From Variovorax sp. SG517 (GTDB lineage: Bacteria; Pseudomonadota; Gammaproteobacteria; Burkholderiales; Burkholderiaceae_C), in NCBI RefSeq assembly GCF_013376045.1, contig NZ_JABMJG010000006.1, forward strand, positions 489,393 to 553,392: a stretch of DNA of 64,000 nucleotides. The letters are read 5' to 3'. Positions 43,011-51,091 of this stretch are shown here, in pieces; position 1 is the stretch's first letter, and each line of letters starts with the position of its first letter. The notes beneath the pieces were generated by a model. That model made no database searches and had not been told where the DNA came from. It worked only from the letters and a program-made list of their open reading frames with translations. The position numbers were made by a program, and so were the translations under genes.

Positions 43011-43664
43011 ATGCTTTCCGTGACGCGCGAGGGCGCCTACGGCGACCTGCTGGGACGGTACTTCGAGTTGCCATCCGCGCCCTCGCTCGTCATGCTGCCG
43101 GCGCTCGACGCGCCGGCCACCGGCGCGGAGTCCTTCATGGCGCCCTTCGTCGTCACGCGCATCACCTGCCTGCCCGACCAGTTGGGCATGAAGCGGGAGA
43201 TCCCGCCCGAGGACGCCTTCCTTGTCACGCTGCACCTTGTCGGCATGCGCCACCACGAAACCTGGGTGCGCGGACGGCCGTCGGTGGTGCGTGGCTATGT
43301 GCCGGGCGCGCTCGGCATCGTCGATCTGCGCGACGAGGTCGCGAGCTACCTGGGCAACCCGTTAGACGCGCTGCAGTTCTACGTGCCGTACACACTGGTG
43401 CGCGCCGTGGCGCGCGCGGCGGGCATGGCGCGCGTGAGCGGCCTGGCGTGCGCGCCCGGGCTGGTCGACCCGGTGATGTGCAGCCTGGGCGCGGCCGTGC
43501 TGGCCCTGTTCGAGCGGCCGCAACGCGCCGGCTCGCGCGTGCAGCAGCATCTGGCGCTGGCCATCTGCGCCCACCTGGTGCACCGGTTCGGGAACAATGA
43601 CGACGTCACCGCCGCAGCGTCCCGCTGGCCGTTGCAGCTGCAGCACCTGCAGCACCTGCATTGA
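43011..43664 (+). pseudogene. AraC-type sensor domain lacking its HTH
   Basis: 217 residues matching only the N-terminal ligand domain of AraC regulators such as those at 34388 and 47716: IPPEDAFLVTLHL, VDLRDEVASYLGNPLDALQFYVPYTLV, ALFERPQRAG, HLALAICAHLVHRFG. Where the double HTH should follow, the protein ends after QLQHLQHLH, and only 27 bp remain before the next gene. It is either a truncated regulator or a ligand-binding decoy protein. Confidence 0.65.
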
Positions 43665-43691
43665 TCGAACCGCCCCTATCGAGAACTTTTC

Positions 43692-44030
43692 ATGACCACT
43701 GCTTCTTCATCCTCTCCTTCCCTTCCTGCTTCTCCCGTGGTTCAAGACAACCCGGCGAAACACCGCTTCGAATACGTGTCGCAGGGCCACCATGCAGTCG
43801 CCATCTATTCGCTCGAGGGTGGCGTCATCACGTTCATTCACACGCTGGTGCCCGAAGCCCTGCAGGGGCAGGGCATCGCCAAGCAGCTGGTGCTCGCCGG
43901 CCTGGCCTCGGCGCGCGAGCGCGGACTGCGCGTGGTTCCGCAGTGCCCGGTGTTCAATGCCTACATGCGCGCGCACCCCGAAACGCACGACCTGCTGAGC
44001 GACGAGGGCCGCAAGTTGATCGGCCTCTGA
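43692..44030 (+). CDS. GNAT-type N-acetyltransferase (YjdJ-like, single short domain)
   Basis: 112 residues. The Gcn5-related short domain contains GGVITFIHTLVPEALQGQGIAKQLVLAGLASARERGLRVVPQCPVFNAYMRAHPE, including the acetyl-CoA loop (Q-G-Q-G-I-A) and the PxCxF signature of this subfamily. The first 24 residues are Ser/Pro-rich. It is probably co-transcribed with the ABM-domain gene 23 bp downstream. Confidence 0.92.
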   Translation: MTTASSSSPSLPASPVVQDNPAKHRFEYVSQGHHAVAIYSLEGGVITFIHTLVPEALQGQGIAKQLVLAGLASARERGLRVVPQCPVFNAYMRAHPETHDLLSDEGRKLIGL

Positions 44031-44053
44031 GACCTTTGAACAGGGCGCCATTC

Positions 44054-44668
44054 ATGACCACCGACGACCGACAACCGGCCTTGCGCACCGCCACGCTGGA
44101 CGAGATTGCCGGGCGCGCGACGCCCGGGGCCGAAACCGTCACCGCCGTGATCCAGCAGACCGTTCGCCGCGAGCGGGTGGCCGACTACGAGCGATGGCTG
44201 AAGAAGGTGGTGCCCATTGCGTCGCGCTTTCCCGGACACCGCGGCGTCAATGTGATTCACCCGGCGGCAGGGAGCCTGCAGTACACCATCACCATCCGCT
44301 TCGACTCGCTCGCGCATGCGCAGGATTGGTTCGATTCGGACGCGCGCCGCCAGTTGATCGAAGAGGCGCAGCCGCTTCTGGAGGCGCAAGAAAAGGTCGA
44401 GACACGCAGCGGCCTGGAGTTCTGGTTCCACCCGCCCGCGGGGCAGCCGCCGGCCAAACGCTACAAGCAGTTCCTGCTGACGCTGTCGGTGATCTACCCC
44501 CTGACCATGCTGGTGCCCGCGGTGCTGCACTGGTTGCTCGCGCCGGTGCCCGTGCTGTCCTTGTATGGGGTCGAGCACCTGCTGGCGTCGGCCGCCGTCG
44601 TGGGGCTGATGGTGTACCTGATCATGCCGAGGTATACGCGCCTGATGGCGCGCTGGCTCTACAAGTGA
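44054..44668 (+). CDS. Membrane-anchored antibiotic-biosynthesis-monooxygenase (ABM) domain protein
   Basis: 204 residues. The ABM-like domain (about 30-130: VTAVIQQTVRRERVADYERWLKKVVPIASRFPGHRGVNVIHP, FDSLAHAQDWFDS) is followed by two membrane helices (FLLTLSVIYPLTMLVPAVLHWLLAP and LLASAAVVGLMVYLIMPRY). The order matches the known ABM-plus-two-helix family. Its last 10 bp overlap the 3' end of the convergent gene. Confidence 0.9.
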   Translation: MTTDDRQPALRTATLDEIAGRATPGAETVTAVIQQTVRRERVADYERWLKKVVPIASRFPGHRGVNVIHPAAGSLQYTITIRFDSLAHAQDWFDSDARRQLIEEAQPLLEAQEKVETRSGLEFWFHPPAGQPPAKRYKQFLLTLSVIYPLTMLVPAVLHWLLAPVPVLSLYGVEHLLASAAVVGLMVYLIMPRYTRLMARWLYK

Positions 44669-45381
44669 CGTGGTAGCGCAGCCTGGGGCGGCGGCGCCAC
44701 GCCGTCGCCTTCGTGCGTGCCGCCCTGCAGCACGACGGCCAGTGCGGCCAGCACCGGCGGCACGGCAAAGCACCACATGTCCCAGCGCGCGTAGATGAGC
44801 GCCGCCGCTGCGCAGCCGGCGGCGAACCACGCCACCGCGGCCGACATGCGCCGTATGCGGGCATGCGCGGCGGCCTTCTCTTCGGGTGCCTGCCCGCCGC
44901 GCATCAGGTCGGCCAGGTCGACCATGACCTGCGTGGTCGTGCCGGTCATCAGCGTGGTGGGTGGCGCGCTGCCCAGGTGGATGCGGTGCACCGCGTTCTG
45001 GATGGCCATGGCCGATACCAGCACCAGGCCCGCGAGCATCGCCATGGCGCTGTCGCCGTCGGCGAAGGGGCCGAAACGGATGGCCAGCACGCCACCCGCC
45101 AGCAGCAGCACGGCCTTCAGCACCAGCATCGTGCGCAGCACCGGCAGGCCCAGGCCGGGCAGGCCGTAGCTCAGCAGGCGGGCGAGCATCACCACCGCAC
45201 AGAACACGGGCAGCGCGAGCAGCTTGGTGAGCGCGCCCGAGGTGCCGTGCACCAGCGCCGCGCCAATGGTCACGAAATTGCCCGTCACGTGCGCGGTGAA
45301 CAGGCCGTGCAGCGCCAGGAAGCCGGCGGTGTCGACGAAGCCGCCGTTGAGGCTCATGAGCTGGGGCAGGGTGGGTTTCAT
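44659..45381 (-). CDS. YoaK family (DUF1275) membrane protein
   Basis: 240 residues. About six membrane helices with the family pattern LMSLNGGFVDTAGFLALHGLFTAHVTGNFVTIGAALV and NAVHRIHLGSAPPTTLMTGTTTQVMVDLADL. The longer frame from 45465 is rejected because MKPTLPQLMSLNGGF is the conserved start. Function unknown, with small-molecule permease proposed for the family. It is divergent from the catalase gene. Confidence 0.92.
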   Translation of the reverse strand: MKPTLPQLMSLNGGFVDTAGFLALHGLFTAHVTGNFVTIGAALVHGTSGALTKLLALPVFCAVVMLARLLSYGLPGLGLPVLRTMLVLKAVLLLAGGVLAIRFGPFADGDSAMAMLAGLVLVSAMAIQNAVHRIHLGSAPPTTLMTGTTTQVMVDLADLMRGGQAPEEKAAAHARIRRMSAAVAWFAAGCAAAALIYARWDMWCFAVPPVLAALAVVLQGGTHEGDGVAPPPQAALPRHL

Positions 45382-45592
45382 GGGAGGTGCCTGTCGTGGG
45401 GTGGGGCTCCATGGTGCACCCGGTGCGTCGCGTCGTCTTGTCGGGTTGGGCGCGGCTTTGCACATTCGGGCGTTGCTGCGTTGCTGCGTGGGTGGCTTGC
45501 AATTCGCAGTCGTTCAAAACGGGCGACTCCTGTTCAAGACACGCGCGCCCAGCCGGCTCACCATGCTGCGAGACTCGATCAGGAAGATCGCC

Positions 45593-47035
45593 ATGACGAC
45601 AAACCCAAGGCCGCCGACCTTGACCACCGCAGGTGGCGCACCCGTGGCGGACAGCCAGCACTCGATCACCGCCGGGCCGCGCGGACCGATCCTCCTGCAG
45701 GACTACCAGATGGCCGAAAAGCTCGCCTACCTGGCGCGCGAGCGCATTCCGGAGCGGGTGCTGCACGCCAAGGGCGCCGCCGCGTTGGGCAAGCTGCGCA
45801 TCACGGGCGACATCGCGCGCCACACCCGCGCGCGCTTTCTGCAGCCGGGCCGGGTCACGCCCGTGCTGGTGCGCTTCTCGGGCCTCACGGGCGAACGCGG
45901 CTGCGCGGATGCCGAGCGCGACATGCGCGGCTTCGCCCTCAAGGCCTACACCGAAGAAGGCAACTGGGACCTGGTCGGCAGCCACCTGCCGGTGGCCTGC
46001 ATTCGCGATCCGCAGAAGTTCCCCGACCTGGTGCGCGCGCTCAAGCGCCACCCGGTGAGCCACCTGCGCTCGCCCACCGCCATCTGGGACTTCTGGTCGC
46101 TCTCGCCGGAGAGCATCCACCAGATCGTGATGCTGTTCTCCGATCGCGGCCTGCCCAGCAGCTACCGCCACATGCACGGCTACGGCGCACATGCGTTCGG
46201 GCTCATCAACGATGCCAATGAGCGCTGCTGGGTCAAGTTTCATTTCAAGACACGGCAGGGCATTCGCTGCCTCACCGATGCGCAGGCCCGCGCCACCATC
46301 GCCGAGGACCGCGAGAGCGCACAGCGCGACCTGTTCGAGGCCATCGAGCGTGGCGAGCATCCGTGCTGGTCGCTGCATGTGCAGCTCATGAGCCAGCAGC
46401 AGGCCGAGGCACTGTCCTTCGATGCCTTCGACCCCACCAAGGTCTGGCCGCAAGCCGAATTTCCGCTCGTCGAATTGGGCGAGCTCACGCTCGACGCCAA
46501 CCCCGACAACTATTTCGCGCAGGTGGAGCAGGCGACCTTCAATCCGGCGCACATGGTGCCGGGCCTGTGCATCTCGCCCGACAGGCTGCTGCAGGGACGG
46601 CTGCTGGCGTATGCCGACGCGCAGCGCTACCGCGTCGGCACGCACCATGCAGCGCTGCCGGTGAACCGCCCGCGCGCGCCGGTGCACACCTACCACGCCG
46701 ACGGTGCGATGCGGCTGGACGTGCCGCCTCGCACCGATGCCTACTACGAACCCAACTCCTTCGGCGGACCGCGCCCTGATCGACAGCACGCCGAGCCGAC
46801 GTTCCCGCTGAGCGGCGACGCCGGGCGCTTCGACGATCGCCAGGGCCTCGGCGACTATGTGCAGGCCACGGCGCTGTACTGCCGCATGGGAAGCGCAGAG
46901 CGGGAGCGCCTGGCCGCCAATATCGCGGCGGCGATGGCAGGTGTGCCCGAGGCCATCCAGCGACGCCAGGTCGAGCACTTCCGTCTGGTTGACGCCGGGT
47001 TGGGGCAGGGGATCGCAGCGCAGCTCGGCATCTAG
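45593..47035 (+). CDS. Catalase (clade 3-like) with altered distal heme pocket
   Basis: 480 residues, catalase fold throughout: SITAGPRGPILLQDYQMAEKLAYLARERIPERVLHAKG with distal His58, RFSGLTGERGCADAERDMRGFALKAYTEEGNWDLVG, and the proximal heme ligand Tyr340 with Arg336 (RLLAY). The catalytic distal Asn (N148 in human catalase, in GNNTP) is Ser130 here (GSHLP), and the next residues differ too (His, Leu). The PIFFIRD aromatic pair is VACIRD. Substrate channel or activity may thus differ from H2O2 dismutation. AGGAAG precedes the ATG. Confidence 0.9.
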   Translation: MTTNPRPPTLTTAGGAPVADSQHSITAGPRGPILLQDYQMAEKLAYLARERIPERVLHAKGAAALGKLRITGDIARHTRARFLQPGRVTPVLVRFSGLTGERGCADAERDMRGFALKAYTEEGNWDLVGSHLPVACIRDPQKFPDLVRALKRHPVSHLRSPTAIWDFWSLSPESIHQIVMLFSDRGLPSSYRHMHGYGAHAFGLINDANERCWVKFHFKTRQGIRCLTDAQARATIAEDRESAQRDLFEAIERGEHPCWSLHVQLMSQQQAEALSFDAFDPTKVWPQAEFPLVELGELTLDANPDNYFAQVEQATFNPAHMVPGLCISPDRLLQGRLLAYADAQRYRVGTHHAALPVNRPRAPVHTYHADGAMRLDVPPRTDAYYEPNSFGGPRPDRQHAEPTFPLSGDAGRFDDRQGLGDYVQATALYCRMGSAERERLAANIAAAMAGVPEAIQRRQVEHFRLVDAGLGQGIAAQLGI

Positions 47036-47062
47036 CCGCAGGCCGCAAGGCTCGGAGCGCGG

Positions 47063-47637
47063 TCAGGGCGCGGGCGGTTTTCGCAAGGCGCGCTCGATGG
47101 CGTCCCGCAGTTGCAGCAAACCGAAGGACACATCCGTGAAGACGCCGTTCACGTAGAACGTGGGCGTGGCGCGCACGTTCAGCCGGCGCCCGCCTTCGAC
47201 CTGCTCCTGCACGCGCTGGCGGTAGACACCGTCCTTCAGCTCGTTCTCAAAGCGTGGCATGTCCAGGTCGAGCTGCCTGGCATAGGCATCCAGGTGCCGG
47301 CTGTCGAGGTGGCTCTGGTGATTGAAGAGCAGGTCTGCGTAAGCCCAGAACTTGCCCTGCGCGCTCGCAGCCTCGGCGGCTTGCGCTGCCAGCTCCGCAT
47401 GCGGATGGACTTCGCGCAGCGGAAATGCCTGTACACGAAGCGCAGCTGTGGCCCGAAGTGCGACAGCGTGAACTGCACGGTCGGGTGAGCCTGGCGGCAG
47501 GAGGGGCACTCGAAGTCGCCGAACTCGACCACGGTCACGGGGGCCGACGCTGGCCCGAGGATGTGGTCAGTGGCCGCGTCCGGCGAGAGCAGTGCGAGAA
47601 GGGCGAGATCGGGCTTCGCGTGGGATGGCGTGCTCAT
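47063..47637 (-). pseudogene. DsbA-like thioredoxin-fold protein, frameshifted
   Basis: Two overlapping frames together encode one DsbA-family protein. The first (from 47637) has GPASAPVTVVEFGDFECPSCRQAHPTV with the CPSC active site, up to FVYRHF. The second continues with PLREVHPHAELAAQAAEAASAQGKFWAYADLLFNHQ through VRATPTFYVNGVFTDVSFG to the end at 47063. A single missing G near 47421 (GG instead of GGG on the plus strand) joins them. It is a real frameshift or a sequencing error. Confidence 0.85.
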
Positions 47638-47715
47638 GGCGGGCCTGTTCGAGGTAGTGGGTACGAAGGATTGCGGAGCTCGGCGTTTCGCATCGGTATC
47701 CGCGTTCGGGCATTC

Positions 47716-48663
47716 TTATTTTTCAAGCTGCGTCTTTTTGCGCCAGCTGCCCGGCGGCATGCCGGTGTACTGGGAAAACACGCGCGTGAAGTGACTCTGG
47801 TCGGCAAAGCCGCAAGCCGCGGCAACGTCCGCCAGGGGCCGTTCGAAGTCCTTCAGCAGCGCGCGCGCACGTTCCAGCCGCTGTGCGGTCAGCCATTGGT
47901 GCGGCGTCTGGCCGGTGGTCTCGCGAAAGGCGCGGATGAAATAGCTGCGCGACAGGTTGCAGGCGTCGGCAATCTCGGCGATCGAAATGCTGCCGTCCAT
48001 CTTGCTGCGCAGCATCTCCTTGACGCGCGCCTCGTGCGAGCGCGAAAGCAGCCGGTTGGCCCGGGGCTCGGTCGCAGTCGCAACGCGGCCGTAGTTGTCG
48101 ATGAGGTAGCTCGTCATCGCGACGCTGAGCTGATCGACGAACAGCAGGCTGACCTCGGCAGGGCGTTCGAGCGCAGGGGTCAGGGCGCTCGCGAGATGGG
48201 CGAGGACCTCGTCCCTCACGCCTGCGACATCGACAAGGCCGCCCACGCGCGGCCCCGGTTTTTCGTCCATGGCGCGCTCCAGGGCCGAATGGGAGATCTC
48301 GAGCAGCACGAAGTCGAAGCCGCTTTGCATGTCCGCGCGATAGCGGTCGCAGAAATCGCGGACGTAGATCGAGCCCTTGCCGAAGTCGTGACAAGACGCA
48401 TGGTGTTCATGAAGGATTCGCCGGCGATGACCGTCGCGCAACGAGATGCCGAGCAGGACGCCGCGACCGCTGGGGGCTGTCTCCACATGGTGCCGCTCAT
48501 GGGCGTTCACGGTCTTGCGATAGATCCGAACGCCGTCAGCCGAAAGTTCCTGATCTCTCTGCAGATGACCGACGGTGCAGCCGAGCAGGTCTTGTGGCAT
48601 GAGCCCTAGACCTGTGGGGAGAGGTTGACTTCTCGCCTCGTTGAGACTGCTTTCGGCGCGCAT
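47716..48663 (-). CDS. AraC family transcriptional regulator
   Basis: About 315 residues. Sensor domain (VLLGISLRDGHRRRILHEHHASCHDFGKGSIYVRDF ... LFVDQLSVAMTSYLIDNYG) plus complete double HTH (ISIAEIADACNLSRSYFIRAFRETTGQTPHQWL and LADVAAACGFADQSHFTRVFSQYTGMPPGSW). The frame extends to 48966, but residues before MRAESSLNE are not family-like. A Met at 48600 (MPQDLLG) is an alternative start. It is of the same sensor type as 34388 and 43011. Confidence 0.88.
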   Translation of the reverse strand: MRAESSLNEARSQPLPTGLGLMPQDLLGCTVGHLQRDQELSADGVRIYRKTVNAHERHHVETAPSGRGVLLGISLRDGHRRRILHEHHASCHDFGKGSIYVRDFCDRYRADMQSGFDFVLLEISHSALERAMDEKPGPRVGGLVDVAGVRDEVLAHLASALTPALERPAEVSLLFVDQLSVAMTSYLIDNYGRVATATEPRANRLLSRSHEARVKEMLRSKMDGSISIAEIADACNLSRSYFIRAFRETTGQTPHQWLTAQRLERARALLKDFERPLADVAAACGFADQSHFTRVFSQYTGMPPGSWRKKTQLEK

Positions 48664-49319
48664 GAACTGGGAGGGCGGGAGTTGGAGTGATGGGGTATCC
48701 GATTGGCGGCGCTGCGAGGAATGATGGATAGAAATTTTGCGCGCTTCCTTGAAGATATTCCTCGCGCAGTCGATCGAGCCTGTGAGGTCGCACCCTTGTC
48801 GGCTCGACCTCGTTCTTCCCGTCGCACATTGCGTGCCAGCCGTCAGTGTAGATGTGGAGTGCCGCCACGGCCGAGCCCCGGTGAGTCTCGAGCGAGGTGA
48901 AGCGGTGCTCGATCGGTGCCGAGTGTGCGTTCGCCCCTCCTGCACGAAAACCCCCTTCATCAGCAAAAAACTTGTTCCTGAAAATCAACAGTTGTGCGGG
49001 CGTTCAAGGCAGTCGCGGTCGCGAGGCTGTCGCGCAAGCCGATGCGGCGCCTCGGGCGGCGCAAGAAAAACAAGCGTTCAATTTGGGCGCCGAATCTGCA
49101 ATACGCGCGTCGCGCTGCGCCTCATAGTCGGGCCCCATGGTTCGTCGCCCTCTCGAAACGGGGTGCCTTGCGCGATCCAAGCCCGTTGATTTCTTTCAAG
49201 GAAACCATGAATATTCCCGCCGATCCCAGGATCACCGTCTTGCTGGTTCACGTCGTTCTCGAGACTGTCCGGGCAGTCGCTCCCCTTGAAGCGCAAGCTT
49301 GACGCTGCCGAGGTAACAC
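48664..49319. other. 656-bp intergenic stretch with one short translated-looking frame
   Basis: No family-like long frame. A 31-codon frame at 49207-49302 has AAGGA before its ATG and reads MNIPADPRITVLLVHVVLE, similar to the start of alpha/beta hydrolases (TVLLVHGAF). It may be a leader peptide of, or a remnant fused before, the hydrolase gene at 49320. Nothing else was recognised. Confidence 0.4.
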
Positions 49320-50318
49320 ATGAAACAGCTCGATCTTCAAACCGTTTTTGACAGCGAACGGCGCAAGCTTCTTCTCGCCAGCGCGGGGGGCATGGCGATC
49401 GCCGGTCTCCCGATGGTGGGGAATGCAACCCCCTCCACCAAGCACCGCGCAACCGCGCATTCTCAGAAAGGGCATCACCTCATGAACACGATCACCACCA
49501 AGGACGGCGTAGAGATCTTCTACAAGGACTGGGGACCCAAGGACGGCCAGCCCATCATGTTCCATCATGGCTGGCCTCTTTCGAGCGATGACTGGGATGC
49601 CCAGATGCTCTTCTTCGTGCAGCGCGGCTACCGGGTAATCGCGCATGACCGGCGCGGCCATGGGCGATCGGCGCAGGTCAGCGAAGGTCACGACATGGAC
49701 CACTACGCTGCCGATGCCTTCGCCGTCGTCGAGGCACTGAACCTGACCAAGGTCTTCCACGTCGGCCACTCGACCGGCGGCGGTGAGGTTGCGCGCTACG
49801 TCGCCAAATTCGGTCAGCCCAGCGGCCGTGCTGCGAAGGCCGTGCTCGTGAGTGCAGTCCCCCCCTTGATGCTCAAGACAGCGAGCAACCCGGAAGGATT
49901 GCCGATCGAAGTGTTCGACGGCTTTCGCAAGGGTGTCGCCGACAACCGGGCACAGCTCTTCGTCGACGTCCCGACCGGTCCGTTCTATGGTTTCAACCGC
50001 GAGGGCGCGAAGGTCTACCCGGGGGTGATCCAGAACTGGTGGCGCCAGGGCATGATGGGCAGCGCCAAGGCCCACTATGACGGCATCAAGGCGTTTTCGG
50101 AGACCGACCAGACCGCGGACCTCCAGGCGATCACCGTGCCGACCCTGGTCATGCACGGCGACGACGACCAGATCGTTCCGATCGCCGACGCCGCGCTGAA
50201 GTCGGTCAAGCTGCTGAAGAACGGCACGCTCAAGGTGTACAAGGGCTATTCCCACGGAATGCTCACCGTCAACGCAGACGTCCTCAATCCGGACCTGCTG
50301 GCGTTCTTCAAGAGCTGA
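49320..50318 (+). CDS. Alpha/beta hydrolase, non-heme chloroperoxidase type, with Tat-like leader
   Basis: 332 residues. The first 50 form a twin-arginine-like leader (SERRKLLLASAGGMAIAGLPMVGNA), after which the usual chloroperoxidase starts MNTITTKDGVEIFYKDWG. Catalytic triad: Ser151 (GHSTGGG), Asp in MHGDDDQIVP (about 285) and His in GYSHGM (about 305). The oxyanion loop is FHHGWPLS. The enzyme is a perhydrolase/esterase whose haloperoxidase activity is usually a side reaction. Translation from the Met at 49482 would give a cytosolic form. Confidence 0.9.
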   Translation: MKQLDLQTVFDSERRKLLLASAGGMAIAGLPMVGNATPSTKHRATAHSQKGHHLMNTITTKDGVEIFYKDWGPKDGQPIMFHHGWPLSSDDWDAQMLFFVQRGYRVIAHDRRGHGRSAQVSEGHDMDHYAADAFAVVEALNLTKVFHVGHSTGGGEVARYVAKFGQPSGRAAKAVLVSAVPPLMLKTASNPEGLPIEVFDGFRKGVADNRAQLFVDVPTGPFYGFNREGAKVYPGVIQNWWRQGMMGSAKAHYDGIKAFSETDQTADLQAITVPTLVMHGDDDQIVPIADAALKSVKLLKNGTLKVYKGYSHGMLTVNADVLNPDLLAFFKS

Positions 50319-50384
50319 GGCGTCAGGCGAACGAGCGCCCTCCCGGTGCGTCTGGGGGCGGCGCCTGCAATCGCGTGATGACGA

Positions 50385-50419
50385 ACGGGCAGACGGCCAC
50401 TCGGCCGCCTGCCCGTTTT
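50385..50419 (+). terminator. Rho-independent terminator after the chloroperoxidase gene
   Basis: GC-rich hairpin: ACGGGCAG-a-CGGCC, short loop, GGCCG-c-CTGCCCGT, followed by TTT. The stem has 13 pairs with one internal mismatch. It lies about 65 bp after the stop at 50318. Confidence 0.75.
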
Positions 50420-50611
50420 CACTTCTGTTCTGTCTGGAACGAACGTTTCGAGGCTGCTCGCCGTGGGCGATTGCCGCGGTTCCGTCAATTGGAAAGAGCC
50501 CGGACGCCAAATGAAGGTTTTCTCCTGCCGCATTTAGTCGCCGAACTGAATGCTGAATCTGGGGAAGAAGTATCCCGGGCGATCCTGAAGGGAATCGTGC
50601 CGTCAGAGGAT

Positions 50612-50632
50612 ATATATCATGACGTGATATAT
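50612..50632. promoter_or_regulatory. Palindromic operator for MarR regulator
   Basis: ATATATCA-TGACG-TGATATAT: perfect 8-bp arms with a 5-bp spacer, 28 bp before the marR start. A -10-like TATATT (50628-50633) overlaps the right arm. AT-rich palindromes of about this length are typical MarR sites, so it is probably autoregulatory and governs the downstream ClC gene too. Confidence 0.7.
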
Positions 50633-50660
50633 TCGCGGCCGTTCCGTCGACCGCACCGCC

Positions 50661-51086
50661 ATGGCTCCCACACCCCGCAAGCTCGCCAAGAAGGACTTCG
50701 AGGCGCTCTCCCAGTTCCGCTACCAGATGCGCCGCTTCGAGCGCTTTTCCGAACGCGCCGCGCAGGCCGAGGGCCTCACGCCGCAGCAGTACCTGGTGCT
50801 GCTGCACATCAAGGGCGTGCCGGGGCGCGACTGGGCCACGGTGGGCGAGATCGCGGAGAGGCTGCAGCTGCAGCCCCACGGCGCGGTCGCGCTGGTCACG
50901 CGCTGCGAGGCGCTCGAACTCGTGCAGCGCCGGCCCAGCGAAACCGACCGCCGCCAGGTCGAGGTGCACCTGCTCGCCGAGGGCGAGAAGCTGCTGTCGA
51001 GGCTGGCCGAACTCCACCGCGCGGAACTGCGCTCGCTCAAGGGCGTGTTCGACGTGCCGCAGATCGATCTTCCCGACGCCTCGTGA
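50661..51086 (+). CDS. MarR family transcriptional regulator
   Basis: 141 residues. Winged HTH: DWATVGEIAERLQLQPHGAVALVTRCEALELVQRRPSETDRRQVEVHLLAEGEKLLSRL (about 53-115) with N- and C-terminal dimer helices. Its stop codon overlaps a GTG nine bases before the ClC start, so the genes are coupled. Downstream coupling to a chloride channel is an uncommon pairing for MarR. Confidence 0.92.
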   Translation: MAPTPRKLAKKDFEALSQFRYQMRRFERFSERAAQAEGLTPQQYLVLLHIKGVPGRDWATVGEIAERLQLQPHGAVALVTRCEALELVQRRPSETDRRQVEVHLLAEGEKLLSRLAELHRAELRSLKGVFDVPQIDLPDAS

Positions 51087-51091
51087 GCACC

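Noticed and set aside
43961..46978. 1005-codon open frame on the minus strand
   Set aside because: It spans the catalase, the ABM gene and part of the YoaK gene in a non-coding frame. The three genes on the other frames have clear families.
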